Positions 49,581 through 58,397 of a stretch of DNA of 64,000 nt are shown piece by piece (the first letter of the stretch is position 1; every line of letters begins with the position of its first letter). The notes under the pieces are model-generated. The model was given only the letters and a program-made list of their open reading frames with translations, had not been told where the DNA came from and searched no databases. Source of the DNA: Jaapia argillacea MUCL 33604 (taxonomy: Eukaryota > Basidiomycota > Agaricomycetes > Jaapiales > Jaapiaceae); the NCBI GenBank assembly GCA_000697665.1, contig KL197749.1:122441-186440 (forward strand), given 5' to 3'. A program made the position numbers and the translations under genes.

Positions 49581-51613
49581 TCACTCAGCGTGAAGATCTG
49601 GCATCCATCCACAACATTCACGGGTCCCACACTCACATTTTGTAACCAACCCTGCAGGCTTTTTAGAAGCCTTCTTCCCATTCTTTGCTCGGGAAGGCTC
49701 GTAATCAAGAGTGAGTTCTGCGTACGGTGGTATATCTTGGGTCGCTGCAAATGCCAGATAGGGGAGATTCTGCTAGAACCGGGGCGTAAAACGGAGGGGT
49801 AAGAAACCCTTTTAGTTGACGAAACTTCCAGGAGGTGGGGAAGACTATACCTCGGGTATAGTGTCATAAACCACGGGGTAAACGAGCAAGTTTGGCGCGC
49901 AGGAGTGACTGCCAGATCAACAAGTTGAGCCAATGAGGAAAGAGGAAAAATATGGGCTCACTTGATGAATCTAGTCCAGTTACCTTGTGTGAGTGCGAGG
50001 GTTAGTGGAGGGTAACTTGTACTAATTGACATCAACTAACCGTATTCATAGGCGTCCACAGCATACATCGCTTCTTCAATTGAGCCATCCAGATCAAACA
50101 CGTAGGGTCTGTGCTCAGGAGGGAGGTCTTCTAGTAGTGGATGACTCCCAGGGATATCGAACGACCGACGGCTATGTAGATAAGCCTATCAGCGAAAGGG
50201 ATAGGAGGCGAGGAGGCGAGATGGACTAACACTACCTCTCTGCCAACGGTGATGGGAACAAAGTCAATGGTGAGGATCATGCGGTGATACACCATGCGTA
50301 CTGTACCCTGTATAGACACCAAGAACTTTCCCTCTGGGGATGGCCACTGGGCAGCGAACTCCCCACCCGCGATCTGCTGTCTTGAATATCTCAACTGCGA
50401 CATCACGAGGTGCTTGGGCAACTCTGTTCAGACAAGTGGTTCTGGTACAACCACATCCCTAGGATAACGATGTTAGTATAGTAGAGTATAAATCTGGGGA
50501 TAATCTCACGGAGTTGCATTCTATGACATCCGCACCTGGAGGGACGTTGAAGGCAAACAGGCCCTGCGGAGGGTCAGGTTAGGTCGAGATCGAGAGTTGT
50601 GGTGAGAGATGGGCCGCCTACCTGTTTCGTATAGGCGAAAACCTTCTTATCTCGTTTGTTAACCACCTTGGACTCCACTTGGCACTCACAGGCGGATGCG
50701 TCTACACAACTAACGCAGTCACAAACGGTGAACATCTCGTGCTGTCTCTCTGGTTCTTCATCTGAACTGGACGGAAGAGTCACATGAGTAGTGCAATGAC
50801 GCGAACAACGACAGGCGCGTACTGATGATACTTATTTTCGAGCCACGTAAAGTTGGGCGAGAGGGACGGCGTTTGCTCGCCATCTATATCATTGGCGATG
50901 GTAACTGTGGTTGCCCCCGCCTTGCGAGCAGCTCTCTTCCATCTGTCTTGAAGAACTTGCCTATCCTGTTGGAAAGGTAGATGATGAATCAGAGACGAGC
51001 AGGTCAGTGGATATCTATGAAATACTTACTGTGCTAGAGTCAGGCTGGTTGATAAGATCCCAGCCTGCATATCGGGACGATCCTTCCTCTTCGCCACTCC
51101 TTTCCAGCTTCTCTTGGATCGCCTGGGCTCTCTTTCCCGTGTTTCTTCGGTGCATATCAAGGGTGTAGATTGGGGCAAGCTCAACTTCCAAGCTTTCCTT
51201 TGCTTGATTGGCCCGTTTGTCTTCTTGGGAGTCTTGCCAATCTTCGATGAGGTGGACAGCATCGGGAAGGGTTCGCATCCAGGTAGTGTTTGTTCCATTC
51301 GCTCGTTCCCAGTCTGCCCACCGAATCTATGTAAAGATAAAGGGATGTTGCGGTGCAGAATGACTACTAGGAACATACCTCGTACCTGTGCATTCAAGTT
51401 GTCTCCTCACGTGAGTGAACAGTTGAATGGCTGGGAGTGGACTTACCTCGATTGCCCTGTGATTCCAACCTCCTCGCTGACGACACCATCAACTGCCCAC
51501 ACTCCAGCCTCGTTTTCATACTCGCCCCAATCCTCCTCTTCAGTTTCAGACTCCACCCACATCGGCGGCTCAACAACGACGGGTTTCTTCTTCTTGGTTT
51601 TTTTATTTCCCAT
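49581..51613 (-). CDS. histone H3K9 methyltransferase, Clr4/SUV39/DIM-5 type, 457 aa
   Basis: Writes the heterochromatin mark H3K9me. Twelve exons fit in phase: 51613-51447, 51385-51379, 51326-51030, 50965-50832, 50766-50622, 50563-50510, 50458-50307, 50239-50236, 50185-50041, 49983-49962, 49908-49851 and 49769-49581. The N-terminus is basic then acidic. A chromodomain-like segment ([37 protein letters not shown]) spans ~45-90. Pre-SET Cys residues are in [14 protein letters not shown] and GCGCTRTTC. The SET domain has [23 protein letters not shown], the catalytic FINHSCAPN (~374-382) and ELTLDYEP; post-SET is [12 protein letters not shown]. Exons 2 (7 nt), 8 (4 nt) and 10 (22 nt) are micro-exons; exon 8 completes the conserved SET TGE. 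An alternative start at 51637 would add eight residues. Confidence 0.88.
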
Positions 51614-52447
51614 TCGACCGGCGTGAGTTACTTTCACACGTTGATAACAAAAGACGGCTGGAGTATGCTCTCAGGTCGAAGTACTTGAACTGGCTGTTGC
51701 CAGTGGACTTGTGTGACGTGAGCGATGCGAAGGGGTCGCATGACTTTGTCACAAATCACGTGGATTGCCATGTGTGTGACGCAAGTGAATGTGCAACGAT
51801 GAGCGCTAGGGGCATTCGCGATAGACTACACTTGGCCCTGCATATCGCTCGCACAAACCAAGCTGGGACTTGCCTTCTTGCTGTTATGCGCGGTCACCTA
51901 TCGGTGAGCGACCTTTCCGTCTCTAGTTACTTGTTGTGGCAGTGCCCGTTTGGCTGGTGGGCCAACTTGAGTGTTTCAAACAGTTCAGGAAGGTTGTGCT
52001 GATGTGTCGCTTCTTGCTTCCTCTCTTATCTTTTTCTACTGAGACGACGACGACGACGACGACTGATGTCCCAGGCGGTTTCAGACTCAACCCACATCGC
52101 CGGCTCGACCGTTGAACGTCGTTTGGAACCTGGTGCATTGTCGCCGAATATGGCCACGTGGCCCCGGAATGAAACAAACATAGGACCCGGGACATAGTTA
52201 TATGGCAGTGGCGGGGCCCTACAAATATACCTTCTCCTGGGGCTCAATCTTGAAGAAATGGTGGACATGACAACGCATTATTCCTTTCAAACTTCCATTT
52301 TCCAGCGGATATTCGAGCGGGATCATATGGATATTCAAATTGCACAGCTCCTACCGGACGCTTTTCGACGGTTGCACAGCTTTCTGCAACGGGTTGGATG
52401 TGGAGCATGACCAACGCCCCACGGCTCCCCTACTATCTCCCTCCGCT
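51614..52447. other. divergent promoter region of the methyltransferase and the helical-domain gene
   Basis: About 830 bp. 51614-51695 and 51836-52065 belong to the repeat family also found at 55.3-58.1 kb. A second short fragment of methyltransferase exon 1 (about 52080-52108, matching 51546-51574) follows, then a TATA-like AAATATA at about 52225. No intact pheromone gene is present here. Confidence 0.6.
51836..52065. repeat. unit A of the pheromone-locus repeat (remnant, no pheromone gene)
   Basis: Begins with ATCGCTCGCACAAACCAAG and GCGGTCA blocks that recur at 55511 and 56796. It continues through the TCTTATCTTTTTC.CTGAGA block shared with 55733 and 57015. It ends before the TATA box and precursor gene present in the other two units. 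Confidence 0.65.
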
Positions 52448-53348
52448 ATGTCGGTTTTCGTGCATCGCATATTCAGGCGACCGGCTGTCTCTACATCCAA
52501 CATCCTCGCTCAGCTTGAGAACGCTCTACGAATATCTTCCGCAGCCTCGGACGCGTTGAACATTCCCGTTGTGAAGGGTGTGTTGAGTATCGGGTTGGAG
52601 ATATTGGCAGTGGTCAAGGTGAGGGCTACTTTAGATCGCTCTTCTCATAGGTTGGTCTCATATCGCAATAAGAAAGTACAAGATTCCCAAGATCGATGTA
52701 ACCAACTTGCTCAGACGTGTGCCAAATACATAATGGCAATATACTCCGCCCTCTGTCTAGATCACCTCCAGGATCACCTGCGTGACCCTCACTCCTCACT
52801 ATTTCTGCATATCACCGAGTTCACCAGGTACGATAGGCCCTCGATCTTCACCGAACGGGACTCAAAGACCACACTATTAGCACGTTGTCAGGAGTTCATA
52901 AGGCTATGGTTTCGCTTGCACAGAAGAACTACACTTCGAGGTTCTTCGGCCAGGGTGGGATTACAGATTGTCTGGGTCGCTACACGACAGAGGTTCAGAA
53001 CAGCTACAATGTTTTTCAGGTAAGTAGTGCTAATGCCGTGTCGTTCAGTATCCGTAATTAACCTTGACCCCTGATTACAGTTAAAACTGGATATTAGAAC
53101 GGCTGTCACTGTACAGGAGATTTCGTCCACCTTGAACGGGTTGGTTGGAGCCAATTGCTCAAATATCGTTGAAAAGGTATTTCGGTTCAAATCGCCAGTT
53201 TCCTCCCTCTCGTCGATCTGTTTTTCGTTAGCACCAGAACCTTGACCTAGCTCCACTCCAAAGGAGCACAATGATGCTCGGATCAGACGTGCCCAGTAGC
53301 TCGGGCACCGTCACAACTTTCGAGTATGCGGGAACGAATGCTCTCAAC
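52448..53348 (+). CDS. protein with Agaricomycete helical adaptor-like N-terminal domain (3' end uncertain)
   Basis: Five exons fit in phase: 52448-52618, 52673-52827, 52881-53019, 53081-53176 and 53232-53348. The product has a predicted all-helical N-terminus (ALNIPVVKGVLSIGLEILAVVK, with VQDSQDRCNQLAQTCAKYIM and FFGQGGITDCLGRYTTEVQN). This pattern is common at the front of Agaricomycete NLR-like and kinase proteins, where it resembles the MLKL/HeLo-type four-helix bundle. No NACHT, kinase or repeat domain follows in the window. The model can be continued in frame by an exon at about 53391-53433 and then into 53494 onward, so it may end there or share exons with the Argonaute-like gene next to it. 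Function not assigned. Confidence 0.5.
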
Positions 53349-53417
53349 GTCAGTTGTGTCGCCTCCACGTTTCATGTCTCCCTGACAATCTTGACAGTCA
53401 TTCCTGGCTGACTTGGA

Positions 53418-54752
53418 ATGTATAAATTCTCACCGGTACGTACCGAACATCCACGCCTTGGCGGAATTTTCCAACTGATCACAACAACGTTTAGCGGCCC
53501 CCATCTTCAGCAGTCATTCGGACTTTCGGCATCGCCCCTCACCCCCATCAAGATCACAGCAGAATTCATCTCTCGTCCAGGTACTGACCCTCTCGGACTT
53601 AAGTCCAGCGTTTTCTCCAGCCGAAACTTCGCAGTTGTCATGACTCAATTCCATAATGCCACTTTCGGAGCAAACTACGGTCCGTGTGCACGCTCTGTCT
53701 TCCTTATCCTCTCCCCGTCGAATCTTCAATTGATCTTTACTTTACTTCCTTCAACTATTCGATAGAGCCTTTCATCCAGAATGTCCTCGTGAAAGCCACC
53801 CATCTAGGATACAAGAAAACGGTAAAGGGTCTCGCAAGGATCAATGCCCGCCAACATATTTTTCAGGATCCGACGTTGGGAGCTGTAACTGTGGAGGAGT
53901 ATTTCAGACAGAGTCAGTTCATTGCTTGTTACTGAAAGACGACCCGTCACCTGATGCAATGGTGGGAAATAGCGTACAAGATCGAACTCGTATATCCTGA
54001 ATTGCCGCTTGTGGTGGTCGGGTCGCAGAATTTGCTTCCACCGGAGCTATGCGTTATTGTGGATAGGGCACAGGATTCGAGCAGGCCCAGATCACCGAAA
54101 GTGGGTCTCTTCTCGATCATCGTACAACAATTTTATGGAACCTGACGGTCCTCAGCCAAAATCTCGAATTACGAGAGTCGAGTACAGGAAACGTTCACCA
54201 ACGATACCAAGTGAAGACATCCTCCGATCCGAGCTCCGTATACGACTAGATCGATGGGCGGTCCTCTCGATCCATGAAGCGAGTCAAACCAACACTTTGT
54301 CTGATAAGACTCACGAAGACCTCGAATCCTCTATCACAACTTTCATGTCCGCTTGTCAGGCGAACGGGATTATGATTGATAAAAACCCTTCGACTCTGGT
54401 GGCAGTCATACCTCCGCGAACCGCTGACGACCTGGAGAGAAGCGATGCGGTTGGTATCTTGCGCCGAGTACTGGCGGAATGTCGGTCGGGGACTGGCGCT
54501 CTACCGAGGTTCATCCTGGTCCGTTCATCCTCTTCCCTCCACGCTCTCACAGAACTCATAGTCGTTGGGCAACAGGTCATTCTACCCTACCATGACAAAA
54601 CAATCTTTCGTGCGATCAAAGACCTGGGAAATGTAGAGGGCTTTGTGAATCAGTGCGTCCAATCTGGCAAGTTGAGAGATGAGAGGTTGGGGAGATCCAT
54701 ATTCAAAACAGTTGTGGCCAAGGTTGGTGTGAAACTTACGGAAATGGCGTAG
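53418..54752 (+). CDS. truncated Argonaute-like protein, PAZ and MID without PIWI, ~377 aa
   Basis: Exons 53418-53679, 53766-53912, 53973-54100 and 54156-54752 join in phase. The N-terminus (VRTEHPRLGGIFQLITTTF) recalls the Argonaute N-domain opening, but the N/L1 part is short. VKATHLGYKKTVKGLARI, TVEEYFRQ-YKIELVYPELPLVVVG and LLPPELCVIV form the L1-PAZ end. Exon 4 carries L2 and MID: WAVLSIHEASQ, FMSACQANGIMIDKNP, GALPRFILVRSSS, then IKDLGNVEGFVNQCV with the guide 5'-phosphate pocket helix, and KTVVAKVGVKL. A stop follows five residues later, where family members enter the PIWI slicer domain; I find no PIWI motifs downstream. It may be a relic or a small PAZ-MID protein. The 5' end is uncertain. 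Confidence 0.65.
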
Positions 54753-55309
54753 TGTTCTAGAGACTGGGTGTGGACTTTTCTTTCTCGGTGCCCAGTGTGT
54801 GCTGGCGAGGTCGCAGGTGTAAGCTGAGCTCCTCATGAATATCCCGTCGAGATTCGTCCCTCTTGCCAGAGGGATGAGAGGAGTATTTCTTTGTATAGAC
54901 AACGGTTCCGCTCGTTGAGCTGAGGCGGGAATCCCGAGAGGAGCCCTACAATGAGCGTGCCGTATAGCTGTCACCTAACGGTGTGAGTCATGCTGTGACG
55001 AGTTGAGGCTAAGGTCCATGGCGGATTGAACACCAAATGAATTGAGCTCCCTGGCTTGGCGTCTTCGAGAGCCATCCATAACACTGGTAGGTTGAAAAGT
55101 GATGTTTTAAACTCCGCGACATACATACTTTCTTGACTCTGGGGCTCTGAATCTGCAGACTGCGGTCAAGCGATGAAGTCGCTGTCGATCATGGTGAATA
55201 AACCCTCTGAGCCCCCACTATGCTTAACGCCATCGATTCCAGAGGTGAGAACAATCTCAGAAAGTCGAGGCCTCATGACGCTAACTTACATACTAACTAC
55301 TACTATTAC
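54753..55309. other. spacer between Argonaute-like gene and pheromone units
   Basis: About 560 bp; no recognisable gene and no PIWI-coding remnant seen. Confidence 0.5.
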
Positions 55310-55440
55310 TAGGTCTTCTTGGTCTTTTATTCTCCATACCCCCGACGTGAGTTACTTTCACAAGTTTATAATAAAAAGATGGCTGTAAGATATTTCGAGG
55401 TCGAAGGTAGTTCACTTGCCGTGGTGTTGTGGTTGAATTG
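55310..55440. repeat. copy of the methyltransferase start/promoter sequence
   Basis: Matches about 51588-51695, from CTTCTTGGT.TTTTATT through CGTGAGTTACTTTCACA to the AGGTCGAAG block. The first ~30 bp correspond to the 5' end of methyltransferase exon 1, the rest to its upstream flank. It leads directly into repeat unit B, as 51695 leads into unit A. Confidence 0.75.
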
Positions 55441-55797
55441 TGTGACTAAGTGAGGGTGAAAAGGTGGGCGCCGATGGTCGCTCCCTCGTGAATGATCACG
55501 CTTTATCCTGCAGATCGCTCGCCCAACCCAAGTTGGGACGTCTTATTGTTGTTACGCGCGGTCATCCTAACGGTGAGTAGGTGAATTGACGATTCCCCGT
55601 TTTTGCTTATAGCGTTGGTATGATCAGACCGCCTTGAACTTTCCACTAAGTCGTCCCCATAACAGGTTGTACTCTTGGGCAGAAGCATTTCGGCGTCGAA
55701 GCCTGTTCTATCGCGTCTTTTCTTACCCCCCGTCTTATCTTATTTCTCTGAGATGATGCGCCAGACGACTCTTCGCCGACTCGGAGCCTGTGGTCCC

Positions 55798-55803
55798 CTA
55801 TAA
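55798..55803 (+). promoter_or_regulatory. TATA box of pheromone gene 1
   Basis: TATAAA 108 nt upstream of the ATG at 55906; conserved in position in the sister unit. Confidence 0.75.
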
Positions 55804-55905
55804 AGATGACCAACCTACGGTTTCTCCCTCACCAAAGCACTCGAATTCGCAATCATCCGCCTTCATCCTCAGGATCCCTCCTCTTCACACACCACCACAA
55901 ATAAA

Positions 55906-56013
55906 ATGTATTCCTTCATCACCGTCTTCACCACCTCCGCCGTCGAGGACGGCAGGACCCCCAATAATTACGACAATCAAAACCAGTGGGGAGGCTACTG
56001 CGTTATCGCCTAA
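55906..56013 (+). CDS. CaaX mating-pheromone precursor, 35 aa (copy 1)
   Basis: Too short for a usual ORF call. It encodes a 35-residue peptide ending GGYCVIA and stop. Cys-Val-Ile-Ala is a CaaX box, so the Cys should be farnesylated, the last three residues removed and the end carboxymethylated, as in all basidiomycete lipopeptide pheromones. The internal EDGRT matches the charged pair at which these precursors are cut; the mature peptide would then be about 15 residues (TPNNYDNQNQWGGYC). The sister gene in unit C keeps the frame of TTSA-[VI], ED-x-RT, GGY and CaaA despite many changes. This shows selection on the ends and free variation in the specificity part. A TATA box and a donor-like GTGAGT after the stop (3' UTR intron?) are shared. 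Its receptor would be a STE3-type GPCR, not seen here. Confidence 0.85.
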   Translation: MYSFITVFTTSAVEDGRTPNNYDNQNQWGGYCVIA

Positions 56014-57084
56014 GTTGGTGCAACCGCCTGTATTTTTCGGTGCGGGCTAGCGTAATAATGTGAGTATCTTCAGCTCACAGCTCAAACCTTCGATTGGCAT
56101 GTACACAAAGGATTTGAACATCCACAAGCACAAGCGTTCGTTACCCCGTATTTTCTATCATCAAACTGGATTGTTTGATTAGCTCCTACTTCTTCGTTCA
56201 TTCCCATCGATATACGATTTTGTTCCCCTTTTGTTCTTCTCTCGACGAGACGTAGTTTCATTTGTTGGCAGGGTTATCCAGCAGAGGACAGTTGAAATGG
56301 ATTGGGAGGACTACACAGTATTGTATCGCATATTATCAAGTACCACATTGGAGCATCCTGAGGAAACCGAAGGAAATCATCACTTCATTGATGGTGTCCC
56401 AGACAAAGTCAGCGATTATAAACGCTCCCAGAGTTATTAGGAGCATCCCCAATGGATTAATTGAGCGGGACCGAGTAGATCAGTTCATTTCGATGTACGG
56501 TAACAGTGGGGACTGTTTCCTCCAGGGGCGCCAGAAAACGGGGGGCCCCTCAAGTCAAATGGACGGCTAAGCCTGTCACCAGCGAGGGAGTATGTTTCGG
56601 CGGGTGTTGAACCTCATAGAACGACTCAGCCGATGACGAGTACATCAGTCAGGACCCAGAGAATCAAATCTGTTGAGGAATGCAGGCGCAAGGGATCTTG
56701 GAAGCCTGATTCCGTCACGCGTCACAAACGGGGATACGGTGGCAGTGAACTGGAAGGTTTGAGATGCAGGGGCAAAGACCAAACTTTGCCCCACAGATCG
56801 CTGGCACAAGCCAAGTGGGGATGTTATGAGCGGTCATCCCAACCGGCGAGTGGGTGATTTGACCCTTTCCCATGATCAGACCATCTTAAACTTTCGTCAG
56901 CGTCGTGAGTCCCGATAACAAGTTGCAAACACCTGTCTTGGGCCAAAGCGTTTCAACAGGGACAGGGGTAGCAGCCAGGAAGGCTGTTCTATCGTGTCTT
57001 TTTTTGTCCCCCGCCTTATCTTGTTCCTTTGCGATGATGTGCCAGGCTCGACTTCTTCGCCACTGAAGGCTCGGAGTGTTCTGC

Positions 57085-57090
57085 TATAAA
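57085..57090 (+). promoter_or_regulatory. TATA box of pheromone gene 2
   Basis: TATAAA (in GCTATAAAAG) 84 nt upstream of the ATG at 57169. Confidence 0.75.
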
Positions 57091-57168
57091 AGATGACATT
57101 TCCCTCCCACCAAAGCACTCAAATCACATTCATCCTCATCCTCAGGATCCCATCCTCCACACACCACC

Positions 57169-57282
57169 ATGAATCAAATGGATTCTTTCACCACCTCCGC
57201 CATCGACTCGGAGGATGTCAGGACCTCTACCCCCGTTAATCTCGACACGGGAACAGGGGGATACTACTGCCTCATCGCCTGA
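57169..57282 (+). CDS. CaaX mating-pheromone precursor, 37 aa (copy 2)
   Basis: Encodes a 37-residue peptide beginning MNQMDSFTTSAIDSEDVRT and ending GGYYCLIA, with Cys-Leu-Ile-Ala as the CaaX box. The ED-V-R pair is the likely N-terminal processing site, leaving a ~16-residue mature peptide (TSTPVNLDTGTGGYYC) that differs from copy 1 in almost every internal residue. An internal Met at 57178 is an alternative start. Composition, size, CaaX end and tandem arrangement are those of homobasidiomycete mating-type B (pheromone/receptor) genes. The two peptides could activate different receptor alleles. Confidence 0.87.
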   Translation: MNQMDSFTTSAIDSEDVRTSTPVNLDTGTGGYYCLIA

Positions 57283-58090
57283 GCCGGCCAAACCGCTCTT
57301 GGTTATTGGTGCAGTCTATTAAGCAATGATGTAAGTATCTTCAGTCCGCATCGAGGTGTAATGGACCTATATGACTCACCAGCACAAGTATTCGTTACCC
57401 CATATTGACTATCATCAACCCAAGCTGGTTGATAGATTCTTGATCCATTCCTTCATTTGCAGTGAATTGCCATTTTATGCATGTTTTATATGCTTGTTCC
57501 TCATCGACGAGACGTAGTTTTGGCTATTGGCGAGGCTACCTGAAGAAGGCAGCAGATAGGGATTGAGAAGACCAGTATTGTATCGCATATTGTCAAGTAC
57601 ACATTTTAGCACCCTGAGAAGTCCAAGAAAAACATTGCTTCGTTAGCGATATTCAGGACAAAGTGAGGATGTGCGCAAACTCCCAAAGTCACTGGGAGTC
57701 CCCAGCATGCGTTATCGAAACGGGATCAACTAGATCAGCGCGTATCACATCGGGAGAGGATGTCCAAGCCTCGTCTCATTACCACACGGACGGTAACAGT
57801 AAGAGAATCAGGAAGACGACAATGCACACACACGTTGATGCCTCGAAGAAGGACTTTCCCGCCAGAGGAACCCTTTCGAGTCAAATGCATAGATAAGACT
57901 ATCACCGGAAAAGGCGCGTCAGTGGGTTTCAACAAAAGTCCACGGAACGGCACCACAGATGACGAGTACATCAGGCAGGATCCAGAATATGGGGGCTGGC
58001 TGAGGAATGAAGGCATCAGACATGACGGTGAGAACCACAAGAGGAAGCGGGGAAGCGGGAACTTCCTTAGTGCAATGCGGACCTGTGGTA

Positions 58091-58397
58091 CAATGGAGCC
58101 GTGCATTCTGAAGGTGGATCATTGTAACTTTGCGCATGTTTTGGGGGATCGAGGGGAGGCAGCTGACAAATGAGGGGAGGGGCGAGCCTCACGACGTTCT
58201 GCGACAAGCATGATCCGACCTCAGTTGCCAAACTGCTGAGCTGGGATCATCCTAACCAAGGGAACACGAATGGTGGTGAAGTTTTGTGAACGAGAATAAC
58301 CAAGGATCACAACGTGATGTCCACCGTTGCGATGGCAGGAGCCACTGACTTTCAACCGTATCCTAGATTTCATAAAGGTCACGGTGATGCGGCTGTA
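58091..58397. other. spacer after pheromone unit C
   Basis: About 300 bp; the frame ending at 58173 may continue from unit C but is not recognisable. 3' flank of the HAD gene. Confidence 0.4.

Larger units (their letters stand above)
55508..56794. repeat. unit B of the pheromone-locus tandem repeat
   Basis: About 1.27 kb unit, collinear with unit C (56795-58090). Shared landmarks are CAGATCGCT.GC, CTGTTCTATCG.GTCTTTT, CCTATAAA/GCTATAAA, CACCAAAGCACTC, the precursor ORF, GAGTATCTTCAG, the GACGAGACGTAGTTT block, TATTGTATCGCATATT, GAGTCAAATG.A and GATGACGAGTACATCAG. It holds one pheromone gene at 55906-56013. Confidence 0.85.
56795..58090. repeat. unit C of the pheromone-locus tandem repeat
   Basis: Sister of unit B, carrying the second pheromone gene at 57169-57282. 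Start-to-start distance of the two precursor ORFs is 1263 bp and of the TATA boxes 1287 bp. The unit end is placed near 58090, where alignment to unit B becomes unclear. Confidence 0.85.

Noticed and set aside
51836-52330. possible third pheromone gene in repeat unit A
   Set aside because: The TATA-precursor part of the unit is missing. No short frame here ends in Cys-aliphatic-aliphatic-x before a stop.
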